NCBI GenBank assembly: GCA_021814145.1
Contig: JAKAIY010000013.1
Location: 1-41,845 of the forward strand
Direction of reading: 5' to 3'
DNA from: Chloroflexota bacterium
GTDB taxonomy: Bacteria > Chloroflexota > Ktedonobacteria > Ktedonobacterales > JADMIN01
DNA length: 41,845 bases
The position numbers and the translations under genes are program-made. Under the pieces are notes generated by a model. It saw only the letters and a program-made list of their open reading frames with translations. It was not told the origin of the DNA and ran no database searches. This document shows, piece by piece, positions 34,262 through 41,845 of the stretch (position 1 is its first letter; each line of letters begins with the position of its first letter).

Positions 34262-35575
34262 CTAGAGTCCGTACTGCTGGCGAACGAGCGCGCCAATGCC
34301 AATCGCGTCGAGCTTCTCCAGTGGCGCGAGCATGGTCAGCTGGACCACGCCAGGCAGGCGGCCAATCTCGACCGAGCCAGTGATCGTGCAGCGGTTGCGC
34401 ACCTCGGCCTGTGTCATGCGCAGCGCGCTTCCCGCGCGGGCGATGGCGTTGTCGGTCGCCTCGTTGATCGTTGGGCCGCTGCCGATGAACTGGACAGGCG
34501 CCACCTCACGTCGCAGGGTAACGTTGTAGCGTTTCGCGAGCCGCTCGCCCTCCTCAAGCTCCTGCTGGGTGTAGGGACGCGCGATGGACGGCAGATCCTC
34601 TGTCACTGGCAGCAGGATTGGCCCATCCAGCGTCAGCCCGTGGATCACGTTTACGCGCACGGTCGCGTCCGCCGTGATGTCGGTGGTGTGCAGGCTCAGC
34701 TCACCATCGCCCTGGTTGGCGTGGCAATCGCCGATATAGACACCGCCGCCCTCGACCTTGACCGGGCAGATCAATACCGCGCCGGGCCGCACCTCATTGG
34801 TGTCGAGATGCCCGTCGGTCTTCGCGCGGTCGAGCGCGTCCTGCGTCAGCGCGTAGGGATGGCGCGCTCCGATGAGTGAATGGCCGAAGTCGCCCGCGTT
34901 GTGCGAGTCCGGCAGGTCCACGCTTGGGGTTGTGCCGATGTTGCCGATGAATGGCCGCAGCCGCGCCAGCACGCCGGGAATCGTGTGCGGCTCGAAGAGC
35001 AGGATAGGGTGCTGCCTGGAGCGCTCTGGCAGCGCGGCGATCTCGCGGGCGTTGCTGGCGAACTCGTGCGCGGCCTCCAGCCCGACGGTCAAGCCGACTG
35101 TGCGGCCGTCGTCGAAGGCGATGGTATAGCCTTCCTCAAAGGAGAAAGCGCTCGCGGACGCGCCACAGCGCTCGCAGCGGACGCTGCCTGGCCCAGTGCC
35201 TTCGATGTGGCTCTCTGGCCAGAGCGCTCCGCAATTCGGGCATTTCTTGTCCACAAACGGGTCATCGCCGAACGCCGCTGGGTTGGTGAGCATTGTTCCA
35301 GACGAGGTCGCGATCGAGCGTATGCGCATGCGCTCGATCGTGATCACGATGGCGTCACCGATATGCGCGCCTTCGACCGCTACGGGGCGCGTAACCTCGT
35401 GTCCGCCGCGAAACTCCGGGGTAATCATGGGGCCCCAGCACCCCGGCGGCACGACGCAGCTGATTCGCCCCCCATCCCTGACAACACCGGCGATGCCCAC
35501 GCCCGGCCCGATCAGTCCGCCGGTGTACTCGTCCACATAGATCTCGTCTTTGATCGGATGTGTGACCGACTGCAT
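34262..35575 (-). CDS. Acetamidase/formamidase family protein with CxxC-x18-CxxC zinc-ribbon-like insertion
   Basis: GPGVGIAGVVRDGGRISCVVPPGCWGPMITPEFRGGHEVTRPVAVEGAHIGDAIVITIERM...CPNCGALWPESHIEGTGPGSVRCERC...GGVYIGDCHANQGDGELS. Confidence 0.85.
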   Translation of the reverse strand: MQSVTHPIKDEIYVDEYTGGLIGPGVGIAGVVRDGGRISCVVPPGCWGPMITPEFRGGHEVTRPVAVEGAHIGDAIVITIERMRIRSIATSSGTMLTNPAAFGDDPFVDKKCPNCGALWPESHIEGTGPGSVRCERCGASASAFSFEEGYTIAFDDGRTVGLTVGLEAAHEFASNAREIAALPERSRQHPILLFEPHTIPGVLARLRPFIGNIGTTPSVDLPDSHNAGDFGHSLIGARHPYALTQDALDRAKTDGHLDTNEVRPGAVLICPVKVEGGGVYIGDCHANQGDGELSLHTTDITADATVRVNVIHGLTLDGPILLPVTEDLPSIARPYTQQELEEGERLAKRYNVTLRREVAPVQFIGSGPTINEATDNAIARAGSALRMTQAEVRNRCTITGSVEIGRLPGVVQLTMLAPLEKLDAIGIGALVRQQYGL

Positions 35576-36025
35576 AGTGGCTCCTCGTGACCGCAAGGGG
35601 TCTCACGTCATTGTGGCCCGCGCCAGCGCGCGAGCGAGAGGCGATACAGCCGCCAGCGTGGCGCGTCTGGCGCGACGAGAGCGGCGCGGTGGAGGAGCGG
35701 CAGCGTGTATACTTCTGCGCTGTGCGCTCCAGGCCGCTGTCCAGTCTGGTGGCATTACGAAAAGAGCGCGCAAGCGGGGGGATGGTGGCGGCAGATTGTC
35801 GCGTCCCTCACATCCTTCGCTTTCCCGGCTTCAGGCCCGCGCATGTGCTCATCCGTAGCATGCCGCGTGCCGAGAATGACGCTATGGCGTTCAATCAGGC
35901 GGATCGGATGGATGACATGAAAGCTGGCCTGGCTGCTGGTTAACGTGGGGGCCCTGACGCGCGGCGTGAGCCGCCAGCCAGCGTCCCGCCAATAATTCGC
36001 CGGCCCGCGATCCGCGCTGTTGAGC

Positions 36026-36055
36026 TTGACGGCGCTTGGGAAGCGCGTGTATACT
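36026..36055 (+). promoter_or_regulatory. tRNA-Asn promoter (TTGACG-N18-TATACT)
   Basis: TTGACG 36026-36031; TATACT 36050-36055. Confidence 0.7.
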
Positions 36056-36121
36056 GTACTTCGCTGCCCCAATGGCGTGTGGTGTGTGACTACCTCACAT
36101 ATTGCGCCGGGCGGCGTGTGA

Positions 36122-36196
36122 TCCTCGGTAGCTCAATGGTAGAGCAGGCGGCTGTTAACCGCAAGGTTACAGGTTCGAATCCTGTCCGGGGAGCCA
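36122..36196 (+). tRNA. tRNA-Asn (anticodon GTT), CCA encoded
   Basis: TCCTCGGTAGCTCAATGGTAGAGCAGGCGGCTGTTAACCGCAAGGTTACAGGTTCGAATCCTGTCCGGGGAGCCA; loop CTGTTAA. Confidence 0.96.
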
Positions 36197-36207
36197 GATG
36201 GTTCGTA

Positions 36208-36267
36208 CCACCCTGTCCGCGCTGGAGAGCGCAGGCAGGGTGGCGTTGCTTTTGCGCCCGTTTTTTT
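36208..36267 (+). terminator. Terminator downstream of tRNA-Asn
   Basis: CCACCCTG (36208-36215) / CAGGGTGG (36236-36243) with further inner pairing, followed by a T-run ttttttt at ~36261-36267. Confidence 0.6.
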
Positions 36268-36406
36268 CCAGCCAGTCATCTGACGCGAGACACTCGCGCA
36301 TGAGACGCGGCCAGGAAACAATCGTCTTAAGATTTCAGGACAGACGCTCGACGGAGGGAAGCGGCCGTGCGGGACAGGTGAGGCGCGAGCCCTTTTCTCA
36401 GACAAC

Positions 36407-39400
36407 ATGGGTGAGGTGATTTCGATACGCAACGTTTCCGCTCCATCGCGAGCCAGCGTCGCGCCCGCGCCCGGCATGCGGGGGCTTGCGCTGCACGCCG
36501 CCTGGCTCACCGCCGGTGGCGGGCGCCTCGCGATCTGGGCTGAGGTGGAGACAAAACCCGTCAGGCGCCGCGCGGTGACGACGGACGCGGCCGAGCCCGC
36601 GACCGGCTATCGCTCCCATCCCTTCTGCGCCAAGCGAGAAGAGTTGCTGGACGCGCTCACCCGTCTCTGGAAGACCTCACGTCCTGCCCTGACTCCCCGG
36701 ACATCCGCCCCGGTCAAACGGATCGAGATCCGGCTGCCCCGGCTTGGCTCCCGTCCCGTCCCATCGCCTGAATATGTCGCGCGGCAGTGGGCGCCAGAGC
36801 CGGAAGGCGCCGAGGACGCCGTTCTTAGTGTCTGGCGGGTCAACGCGCTGATACTTGACGCCGAGAGCGCCTGTGTCCTGCTAGCGGGCCTGTCGCATAA
36901 GCCGGGCTCCAGCGCCGCCCCCGCCAGGCTACGCCCGAACCCTTACGCGAACGCGCGCGTCCTCGACGAGCGTCCGATGCTCTTTGGCGCTGACCTCCGC
37001 TTTTGGGCCGCCGCCGCCCGGCTTGCGATGCGCCTCATCCTGCGCCAGCGTTACGTGCCCGCTGTTTACGAATCACAGGTGAGCGCGCTCTATCCGTACT
37101 CAGGCCTCAGCGTGGCCCCGCTCTTCGCTGAATGGCGTCTCGCGCCGCTTGAACCAGATGACCAGCGGCGCTTCGAGACGCTGGCCGCTTCCATGCCCGA
37201 CGCGGCGCGAGCCGCCGTTGAATATCGCTCCGCGCAACCCGCTGTGCTGTCCGTAAACGGGATGGACATCCAGGATGGACTAGATATTCTGGACATCCTG
37301 GACATGCCGGACACGCCTGTCGCGCCAGACCACGCAGCGCCGCCGGAGCCGTCCGCGCTGCTCAGCCACTTCCTCGCCAGCGCCGTCAACGCTCTGCTCG
37401 AGACGTGGGCCAGAAACGCGCAGATTTTCCTCCATATGCCTGCGGGCGAGCCAGAGGGATCGCGCGGCTTGCGCTACTACAGCCCGCGCTTCACCATCAC
37501 CAGTCGCTGGCTTGGGGCCCTCAACATGCATGGCCGCCCCATCTACCTTCAGGCCACAGAGGCCCGCGCCCTGCTCGATGGCGTTGAAGGCTGGCTGCTC
37601 AAGCTCGATGAGGCCCAGCGCGCGCCGTTCCGCCTCTGCCTGCGCCTTTCCACACCCGAGGACCGGGATGGTGATGAGGGGGACGGGAGTGACGAGAGCG
37701 CGGAGAGCGATCTGGAAGACGATGAGCGCGCCGCGCCTGCCGGACCGCCGCCGCTCATCCTGCTCCCTCCCGACGCGGACGGCCAGCCAGCCGCGCCGGC
37801 GAGCGCCGCGCCACTGATCGGGGCGCCCGGTGGCGGCTGGCGGCTGGACTATTTCCTCCAGGCGCGCGACGATCCCAGTTTGCTGCTGCCACTCGCTGGG
37901 GTCTGGAACGAGCGGGGCGATGTGGCGCGCTTCCTCGACCGGCGTTTTGAGCGCCCGTGGGAGCATGCGCTTACCTGGCTCGGCCAGGCGGCGCGCGCCT
38001 TCCCACCCATTGCCGCCAGCCTCGCGCGCGAGCATCCCGATGGCTGCGATCTGACCGGCGCTGAGGCGTACCAGTTCCTCGCTGAGGCGATCCCGGCGCT
38101 GGAGGAGGTCGGCGTCGGCGTTCTCGCCCCTTCCTGGTGGAAGCGTGCGCCCGTCAAGCCTGCCCTGCGGCTGGAGGTCAAGCGGGCGCAGCAGACCAGC
38201 TCGGGGCTGCTCGGTCTCGACGCGGTTGTCAGTTTCGACTGGAAAGTCGCGCTCGGCGGTGAGGAGTTGACGGCGGAAGAGCTTGGGCAGCTTGCCGCGC
38301 TGAAGGAGCCGTTGGTGCGCCTGCGTGGGCGCTGGGTCGAGATGCGCCGCGAGGATGTGGAGGCCGCGCTGCGCACGCTGGCGGCGCACAACGCGCGCAA
38401 GATGTCGCTAGGGGAGGCGCTGCGCCTCTCGATGACGGGCCAGACCGACGACGGTGCCGTCACCATTGAGGAGATGCGCGCCGACGAGTGGATTGGTGAT
38501 CTGCTGGGCCGCATGCGGGGAGGCGAGATGGTCGCCAGCGTTCCGACGCCCGGCGGCCTTCACGCCGAGTTGCGCCCCTATCAGAAGCGCGGCCTCGACT
38601 GGCTGGCGTTCCTGTCACGCTATGGCCTGGGCGCGTGTCTCGCTGATGATATGGGCCTTGGCAAGACCATCCAGTTGCTCACGCTGCTGCTCCACCTCAA
38701 GGAGACCGGCGCCATCAGCGGCCCCGCGCTGCTGGTCTGTCCTACATCGGTCGCGGGCAACTGGCTGCACGAGGCGCGCCGCTTCGCTCCCGGCCTGCGC
38801 GTGCTCATCCACCACGGCGCCGGGCGGATAGGCCGCTCCGACGAGGCTGGCTTCAGCGCGGAAGCGACGAACAATGATCTCGTCATTACGACCTATGGGC
38901 TGCTTCCGCGCGACGCCAAAATGCTCGATACCATCAACTGGAGCCTGATCGCGCTGGACGAGGCCCAGTACATCAAGAACGCCGAAACCAAGCAGAGCCA
39001 CGCCGCCCGCGCGCTCAGCGCCCCCATCCGCGTCGCGCTGACCGGCACGCCCGTTGAGAACCGCCTGGCGGAGCTGTGGAGCATCATGCAGTTCCTCAAT
39101 CCCGGCTACCTTGGCTCGCAGAAGCGTTTTCACGAGCGCTTCGCCGCGCCCATCGAGCAGCGCCACGACCCGAACGCCACCACCCAGCTGCACGCGCTTA
39201 CCCGCCCGTTTATCCTGCGGCGGCTCAAGACCGATCCCGCCATCATCAGCGACCTGCCGGAGAAGGTCGAGATGCGCGAATACTGTACCCTGACGCGCGA
39301 ACAGGCGACGCTTTACGAAGCGGTGGTGCGCGACGGCCTGCGCCAGATCGAGCAGGCTGATGACCCAATGGCGCGGCGCGGCGTTATCCTGGCGATGCTG

Positions 39401-40009
39401 ACCCGGCTCAAGCAGGTCTGCAATCACCCGGCGCACTTCCTGAATGATGGCAGCGCGCTGACCGGGCGTTCTGGCAAGCTCGCCCGCCTCGAAGACCTCG
39501 TCACCGAGCTGCTGGACGACGGCGACCGCGCGCTGATCTTCACGCAGTTCACCGTCATGGGCCAGCGCCTCACCGACTACCTGGCGAAGCGCTTCAAGCT
39601 GGAGACACTTTTCCTGCATGGCGGTGTTCCGCGCAAGCAGCGCGAGCGGATGGTCGAGCGCTTCCAGTCCGCTGACGGCCCGCCACTGTTCGTGCTCTCA
39701 CTCAAGGCGGGTGGCACGGGCCTGAACCTGACGAACGCCAACCATGTGGTCCACTTCGACCGCTGGTGGAACCCCGCTGTGGAGACGCAGGCCACTGATC
39801 GCGCCTTCCGCATCGGTCAGACGCGCAACGTGCAGGTGCGCAAGTTCGTCTGCTCCGGCACACTGGAGGAGCGCATAGACGAGATGATCGAGCAGAAGCG
39901 CGCGCTGGCCGAGAACATCTTTGGTAGCGGCGAGGGCTGGCTGACGGAGCTTTCCACCGAGGAGCTGCGCGACCTCTTCCGCCTGCGCGCGGGGGCCGTG
40001 GCGGACTAA
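36407..40009 (+). CDS. SNF2/Swi2-family ATP-dependent helicase
   Basis: 1200 aa; LADDMGLGKTIQLLTLLLHLKETGAISGPALLVCPTSVAGNW, LDEAQYIKN, LTGTPVENRLAELWSIMQFLNPG, LFVLSLKAGGTGLNLTNANHVVHFDRWWNPAVETQATDRAFRIGQTRNV. Confidence 0.97.
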   Translation: MGEVISIRNVSAPSRASVAPAPGMRGLALHAAWLTAGGGRLAIWAEVETKPVRRRAVTTDAAEPATGYRSHPFCAKREELLDALTRLWKTSRPALTPRTSAPVKRIEIRLPRLGSRPVPSPEYVARQWAPEPEGAEDAVLSVWRVNALILDAESACVLLAGLSHKPGSSAAPARLRPNPYANARVLDERPMLFGADLRFWAAAARLAMRLILRQRYVPAVYESQVSALYPYSGLSVAPLFAEWRLAPLEPDDQRRFETLAASMPDAARAAVEYRSAQPAVLSVNGMDIQDGLDILDILDMPDTPVAPDHAAPPEPSALLSHFLASAVNALLETWARNAQIFLHMPAGEPEGSRGLRYYSPRFTITSRWLGALNMHGRPIYLQATEARALLDGVEGWLLKLDEAQRAPFRLCLRLSTPEDRDGDEGDGSDESAESDLEDDERAAPAGPPPLILLPPDADGQPAAPASAAPLIGAPGGGWRLDYFLQARDDPSLLLPLAGVWNERGDVARFLDRRFERPWEHALTWLGQAARAFPPIAASLAREHPDGCDLTGAEAYQFLAEAIPALEEVGVGVLAPSWWKRAPVKPALRLEVKRAQQTSSGLLGLDAVVSFDWKVALGGEELTAEELGQLAALKEPLVRLRGRWVEMRREDVEAALRTLAAHNARKMSLGEALRLSMTGQTDDGAVTIEEMRADEWIGDLLGRMRGGEMVASVPTPGGLHAELRPYQKRGLDWLAFLSRYGLGACLADDMGLGKTIQLLTLLLHLKETGAISGPALLVCPTSVAGNWLHEARRFAPGLRVLIHHGAGRIGRSDEAGFSAEATNNDLVITTYGLLPRDAKMLDTINWSLIALDEAQYIKNAETKQSHAARALSAPIRVALTGTPVENRLAELWSIMQFLNPGYLGSQKRFHERFAAPIEQRHDPNATTQLHALTRPFILRRLKTDPAIISDLPEKVEMREYCTLTREQATLYEAVVRDGLRQIEQADDPMARRGVILAMLTRLKQVCNHPAHFLNDGSALTGRSGKLARLEDLVTELLDDGDRALIFTQFTVMGQRLTDYLAKRFKLETLFLHGGVPRKQRERMVERFQSADGPPLFVLSLKAGGTGLNLTNANHVVHFDRWWNPAVETQATDRAFRIGQTRNVQVRKFVCSGTLEERIDEMIEQKRALAENIFGSGEGWLTELSTEELRDLFRLRAGAVAD

Positions 40010-40035
40010 GCGGGGAGTCGCGGGAGAAAACGCAT

Positions 40036-40860
40036 ATGCCGAAAGCGCCAAAACCTGTCCTGCGCTGGTGGGCCCAGCGCTGGGTGGATATGCTGGAGAG
40101 CCTGGGGCCTGATTACGCCGGGCGGCTCCAGCGCGCCCGCAGCTACGCCCGCAACGCGCATGTCTGGCGGCTGAGCGTGGGGCCTGGGATTCTCTCCGCG
40201 CAGGTGCTCGGCTCCTATGGCTATTACACGACTGGCGTTCGCGTTCCCGCCATCCCAGACGCGGTCTGGGAGCGCGCGCTGGAGCCACTGGCGGAGCGGC
40301 CGGCGCTGCTGGCCAGTCTGCTCGCGAACGACCTGCCTGCTGAAGTCGAGGACATTCTCAATGAGGCGGGCGGCTCACTCTTCTGTGATGACCCCGATAT
40401 CCTGGCTTTTTCCTGCTCCTGCCCTGACTGGGAGCGGCCTTGCAAGCATGCGCTGGCCCTTTGCTATGACTTCGCCAGCCACTGCGACGCCCAGCCCGCG
40501 CTGCTGCTGGCGCTCGCTGGACGGACGGTAGAAGAGCTGCTGGCGACCATTCGCGCGCGCTGGAGCGCCGGGGATGGTGACACGCAAAGCGCCAGCGCCC
40601 CCGCGCTGAACCCTCCGCTGCGCGCCACAGGCTTCTACGAGGCTGACCGCGCGCTCGACGATTTCACGGTCCCGCTTGACCCGCCGCAAGTCCACGCCGC
40701 GCTGCTTCTCCAGCTTGGCAAGCCGCCTTTCGCTGGCCCCGATGAAGACCCGCTTGTCCCACTGGCCGAGTTCTATGGCGCGATGACCGAGCAGGCGCTG
40801 CGTGTGCTCTCCCGCACTGGCTATGTCCGCGACCACCAGCGCGAAGATGACGAGCCGTAA
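40036..40860 (+). CDS. SWIM zinc finger domain protein
   Basis: FSCSCPDWERPCKHALALCYDFA = CxC...CxH SWIM motif; directly follows the SNF2 helicase. Confidence 0.9.
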   Translation: MPKAPKPVLRWWAQRWVDMLESLGPDYAGRLQRARSYARNAHVWRLSVGPGILSAQVLGSYGYYTTGVRVPAIPDAVWERALEPLAERPALLASLLANDLPAEVEDILNEAGGSLFCDDPDILAFSCSCPDWERPCKHALALCYDFASHCDAQPALLLALAGRTVEELLATIRARWSAGDGDTQSASAPALNPPLRATGFYEADRALDDFTVPLDPPQVHAALLLQLGKPPFAGPDEDPLVPLAEFYGAMTEQALRVLSRTGYVRDHQREDDEP

Positions 40861-40876
40861 TCCGCCAGCGGGGCGC

Positions 40877-40885
40877 TGGTACAAT
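40877..40885 (+). promoter_or_regulatory. Extended -10 promoter-like element TGGTACAAT
   Basis: TG (40877-40878) N TACAAT (40880-40885); no clear -35. Confidence 0.4.
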
Positions 40886-40900
40886 CTTTGATAGCATGGC

Positions 40901-40925
40901 GTGGGCGCGTGACGCCCGCTTTTTT
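40901..40925 (+). terminator. Intrinsic terminator
   Basis: GTGGGCG cgtga CGCCCGC followed by TTTTTT (40920-40925). Confidence 0.75.
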
Positions 40926-40937
40926 CTGTGAGTGCGC

Positions 40938-41732
40938 ATGACAATCACGATTTTCAAGATTCTGCTGACGCCTGCGCTCATCTGGGCGGTCAGTATGGCG
41001 GGACGCCGCTGGGGCGCGGCGGTTAGCGGACTGCTCATCGGGCTGCCGCTCAACTCAGGGCCGGTCGCGCTCTTCATCGCCCTGGAGCATGGGCCAGCCT
41101 TCGCGCGTCAGACCGCGGCGGGCATCCTGCTTGGCGCGATCGGCGTCGCGCTCTTCTGCCTGGCGTATGGGTGGCTCGCCGCGCTACGCCAGCCGTGGCC
41201 GGTGGCGCTGCTGGGCGGCTGGCTCGCGACGCTGTTCGCCACCGTGACGCTCGATCAGGTCCACGTATCCGGACTGCTCGCGCTGGGTGTAGCTGCCGTC
41301 TCATTGCTGGCGCTGAACCGGCTCATGCCTCGCGCGCCGGAGCGCATGATCGGCGGACACTCGCCCTGGTGGGACATCCCCGCGCGGATGGTCGTCGCGA
41401 CGGCTTTCCTGCTCGCGCTGACCGCCGCCGCCGCCTCGCTTGGCCCGCATCTCAGCGGACTGCTGGCCACCCTGCCGATCTACGCCTCGATTCTCTCCAG
41501 CTTTAACCATCACTTGCTCGGCCCTGCCCAGGCGGTACGCTTCACGCGCGGGCTGGCGCTGGGCCTCTTCGGTTTTATCGCTTTCTTCGCCGTCCTCGAG
41601 GCGCTGCTGACCATCACGCCCCTGGCGGTCACATTCGCCGCCGCGACGGTCGCCGCCATCGTCACGCAGGCCGCTCTCGGCTGGTTCAGCCGCGAGCATG
41701 CGGTTCCCCGGCCCTCGCCCACCAACAACTGA
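40938..41732 (+). CDS. Polytopic integral membrane protein, hypothetical
   Basis: MTITIFKILLTPALIWAVSMAGRRWGAAVSGLLIGLPLNSGPVALFIALEHG...; about 7-8 hydrophobic segments. Confidence 0.75.
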   Translation: MTITIFKILLTPALIWAVSMAGRRWGAAVSGLLIGLPLNSGPVALFIALEHGPAFARQTAAGILLGAIGVALFCLAYGWLAALRQPWPVALLGGWLATLFATVTLDQVHVSGLLALGVAAVSLLALNRLMPRAPERMIGGHSPWWDIPARMVVATAFLLALTAAAASLGPHLSGLLATLPIYASILSSFNHHLLGPAQAVRFTRGLALGLFGFIAFFAVLEALLTITPLAVTFAAATVAAIVTQAALGWFSREHAVPRPSPTNN

Positions 41733-41779
41733 TATGACGGGCGCAATCGCCGGGCGAGGATGGGCGCGCAAGGGTGGCG

Positions 41780-41845
41780 CTAGGACTGGTCGGCTGACTG
41801 CCACCAGACGAGCGCGCCAGCGATTCCCGCGAGCCCTGTGAGCAG
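41780..41845 (-). CDS. C-terminal end of a membrane protein, partial (continues off the right edge)
   Basis: Minus strand reading to a TAG stop: LLTGLAGIAGALVWWQSADQS*. Confidence 0.4.
   Translation of the reverse strand: MLTGLAGIAGALVWWQSADQS

Noticed and set aside
35597-36020. Several short plus-strand ORFs (for example 35705-35920, 35587-35943) and a TATACT at ~35707
   Set aside because: No SD, no -35, no domain and overlapping frames; treated as intergenic.
37280-38389. 369-aa minus-strand ORF opposite the SNF2 gene
   Set aside because: Mirror ORF within a strongly supported helicase.

Overview
High-GC bacterial chromosomal window (taxon not provable here; gene content and promoter style would fit Chloroflexota, which is inference). 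I see no rRNA, CRISPR array, transposase or phage gene. Main content, left to right: a pyruvate-dehydrogenase-like E2/E1beta/E1alpha cluster (minus strand), a ferredoxin, secG, and an Asp23/Asp23/AmaP/DUF2273-like envelope-stress operon. Next come a CrtI-like FAD oxidoreductase, tRNA-Arg(CCT), a small Hfq/Sm-like protein, two MFS transporters, an orphan substrate-binding-like protein, a 3-hydroxyisobutyrate-dehydrogenase-like enzyme and a LacI regulator. Then a redox module (ferric-reductase-like membrane protein, ApbE, and a [2Fe-2S]/FAD reductase with a membrane-anchored poly-Ser tail), a HELAH metallopeptidase-like protein, a second FAD oxidoreductase, a polysaccharide deacetylase with propeller-like repeats, an SDR/DUF2867-like protein, arsR-arsM, a LOG-family protein and an ARPP-1/DUF6569-like protein. 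The right side carries an acetoin-dehydrogenase-like cluster (E1alpha, E1beta, E2, AcoX-like NAD kinase) next to MoaD-like and acetamidase/formamidase genes, then tRNA-Asn(GTT), a SNF2 helicase plus SWIM protein pair, and a membrane protein. The most notable non-coding signals are: a perfect 44-bp zero-spacer palindrome between E1beta and E2 of the acetoin-type cluster; helically phased GGAATCG iterons upstream of an MFS gene; a promoter/operator pair upstream of lacI; a leaderless-looking arsR promoter; and a promoter-like element whose short spacer is exactly one arm of a perfect 14-bp inverted repeat. The most notable coding signals are the YKHA-motif Sm-like protein and the ApbE-linked reductase with the poly-Ser tail. 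No single feature can be declared a new system from sequence alone.
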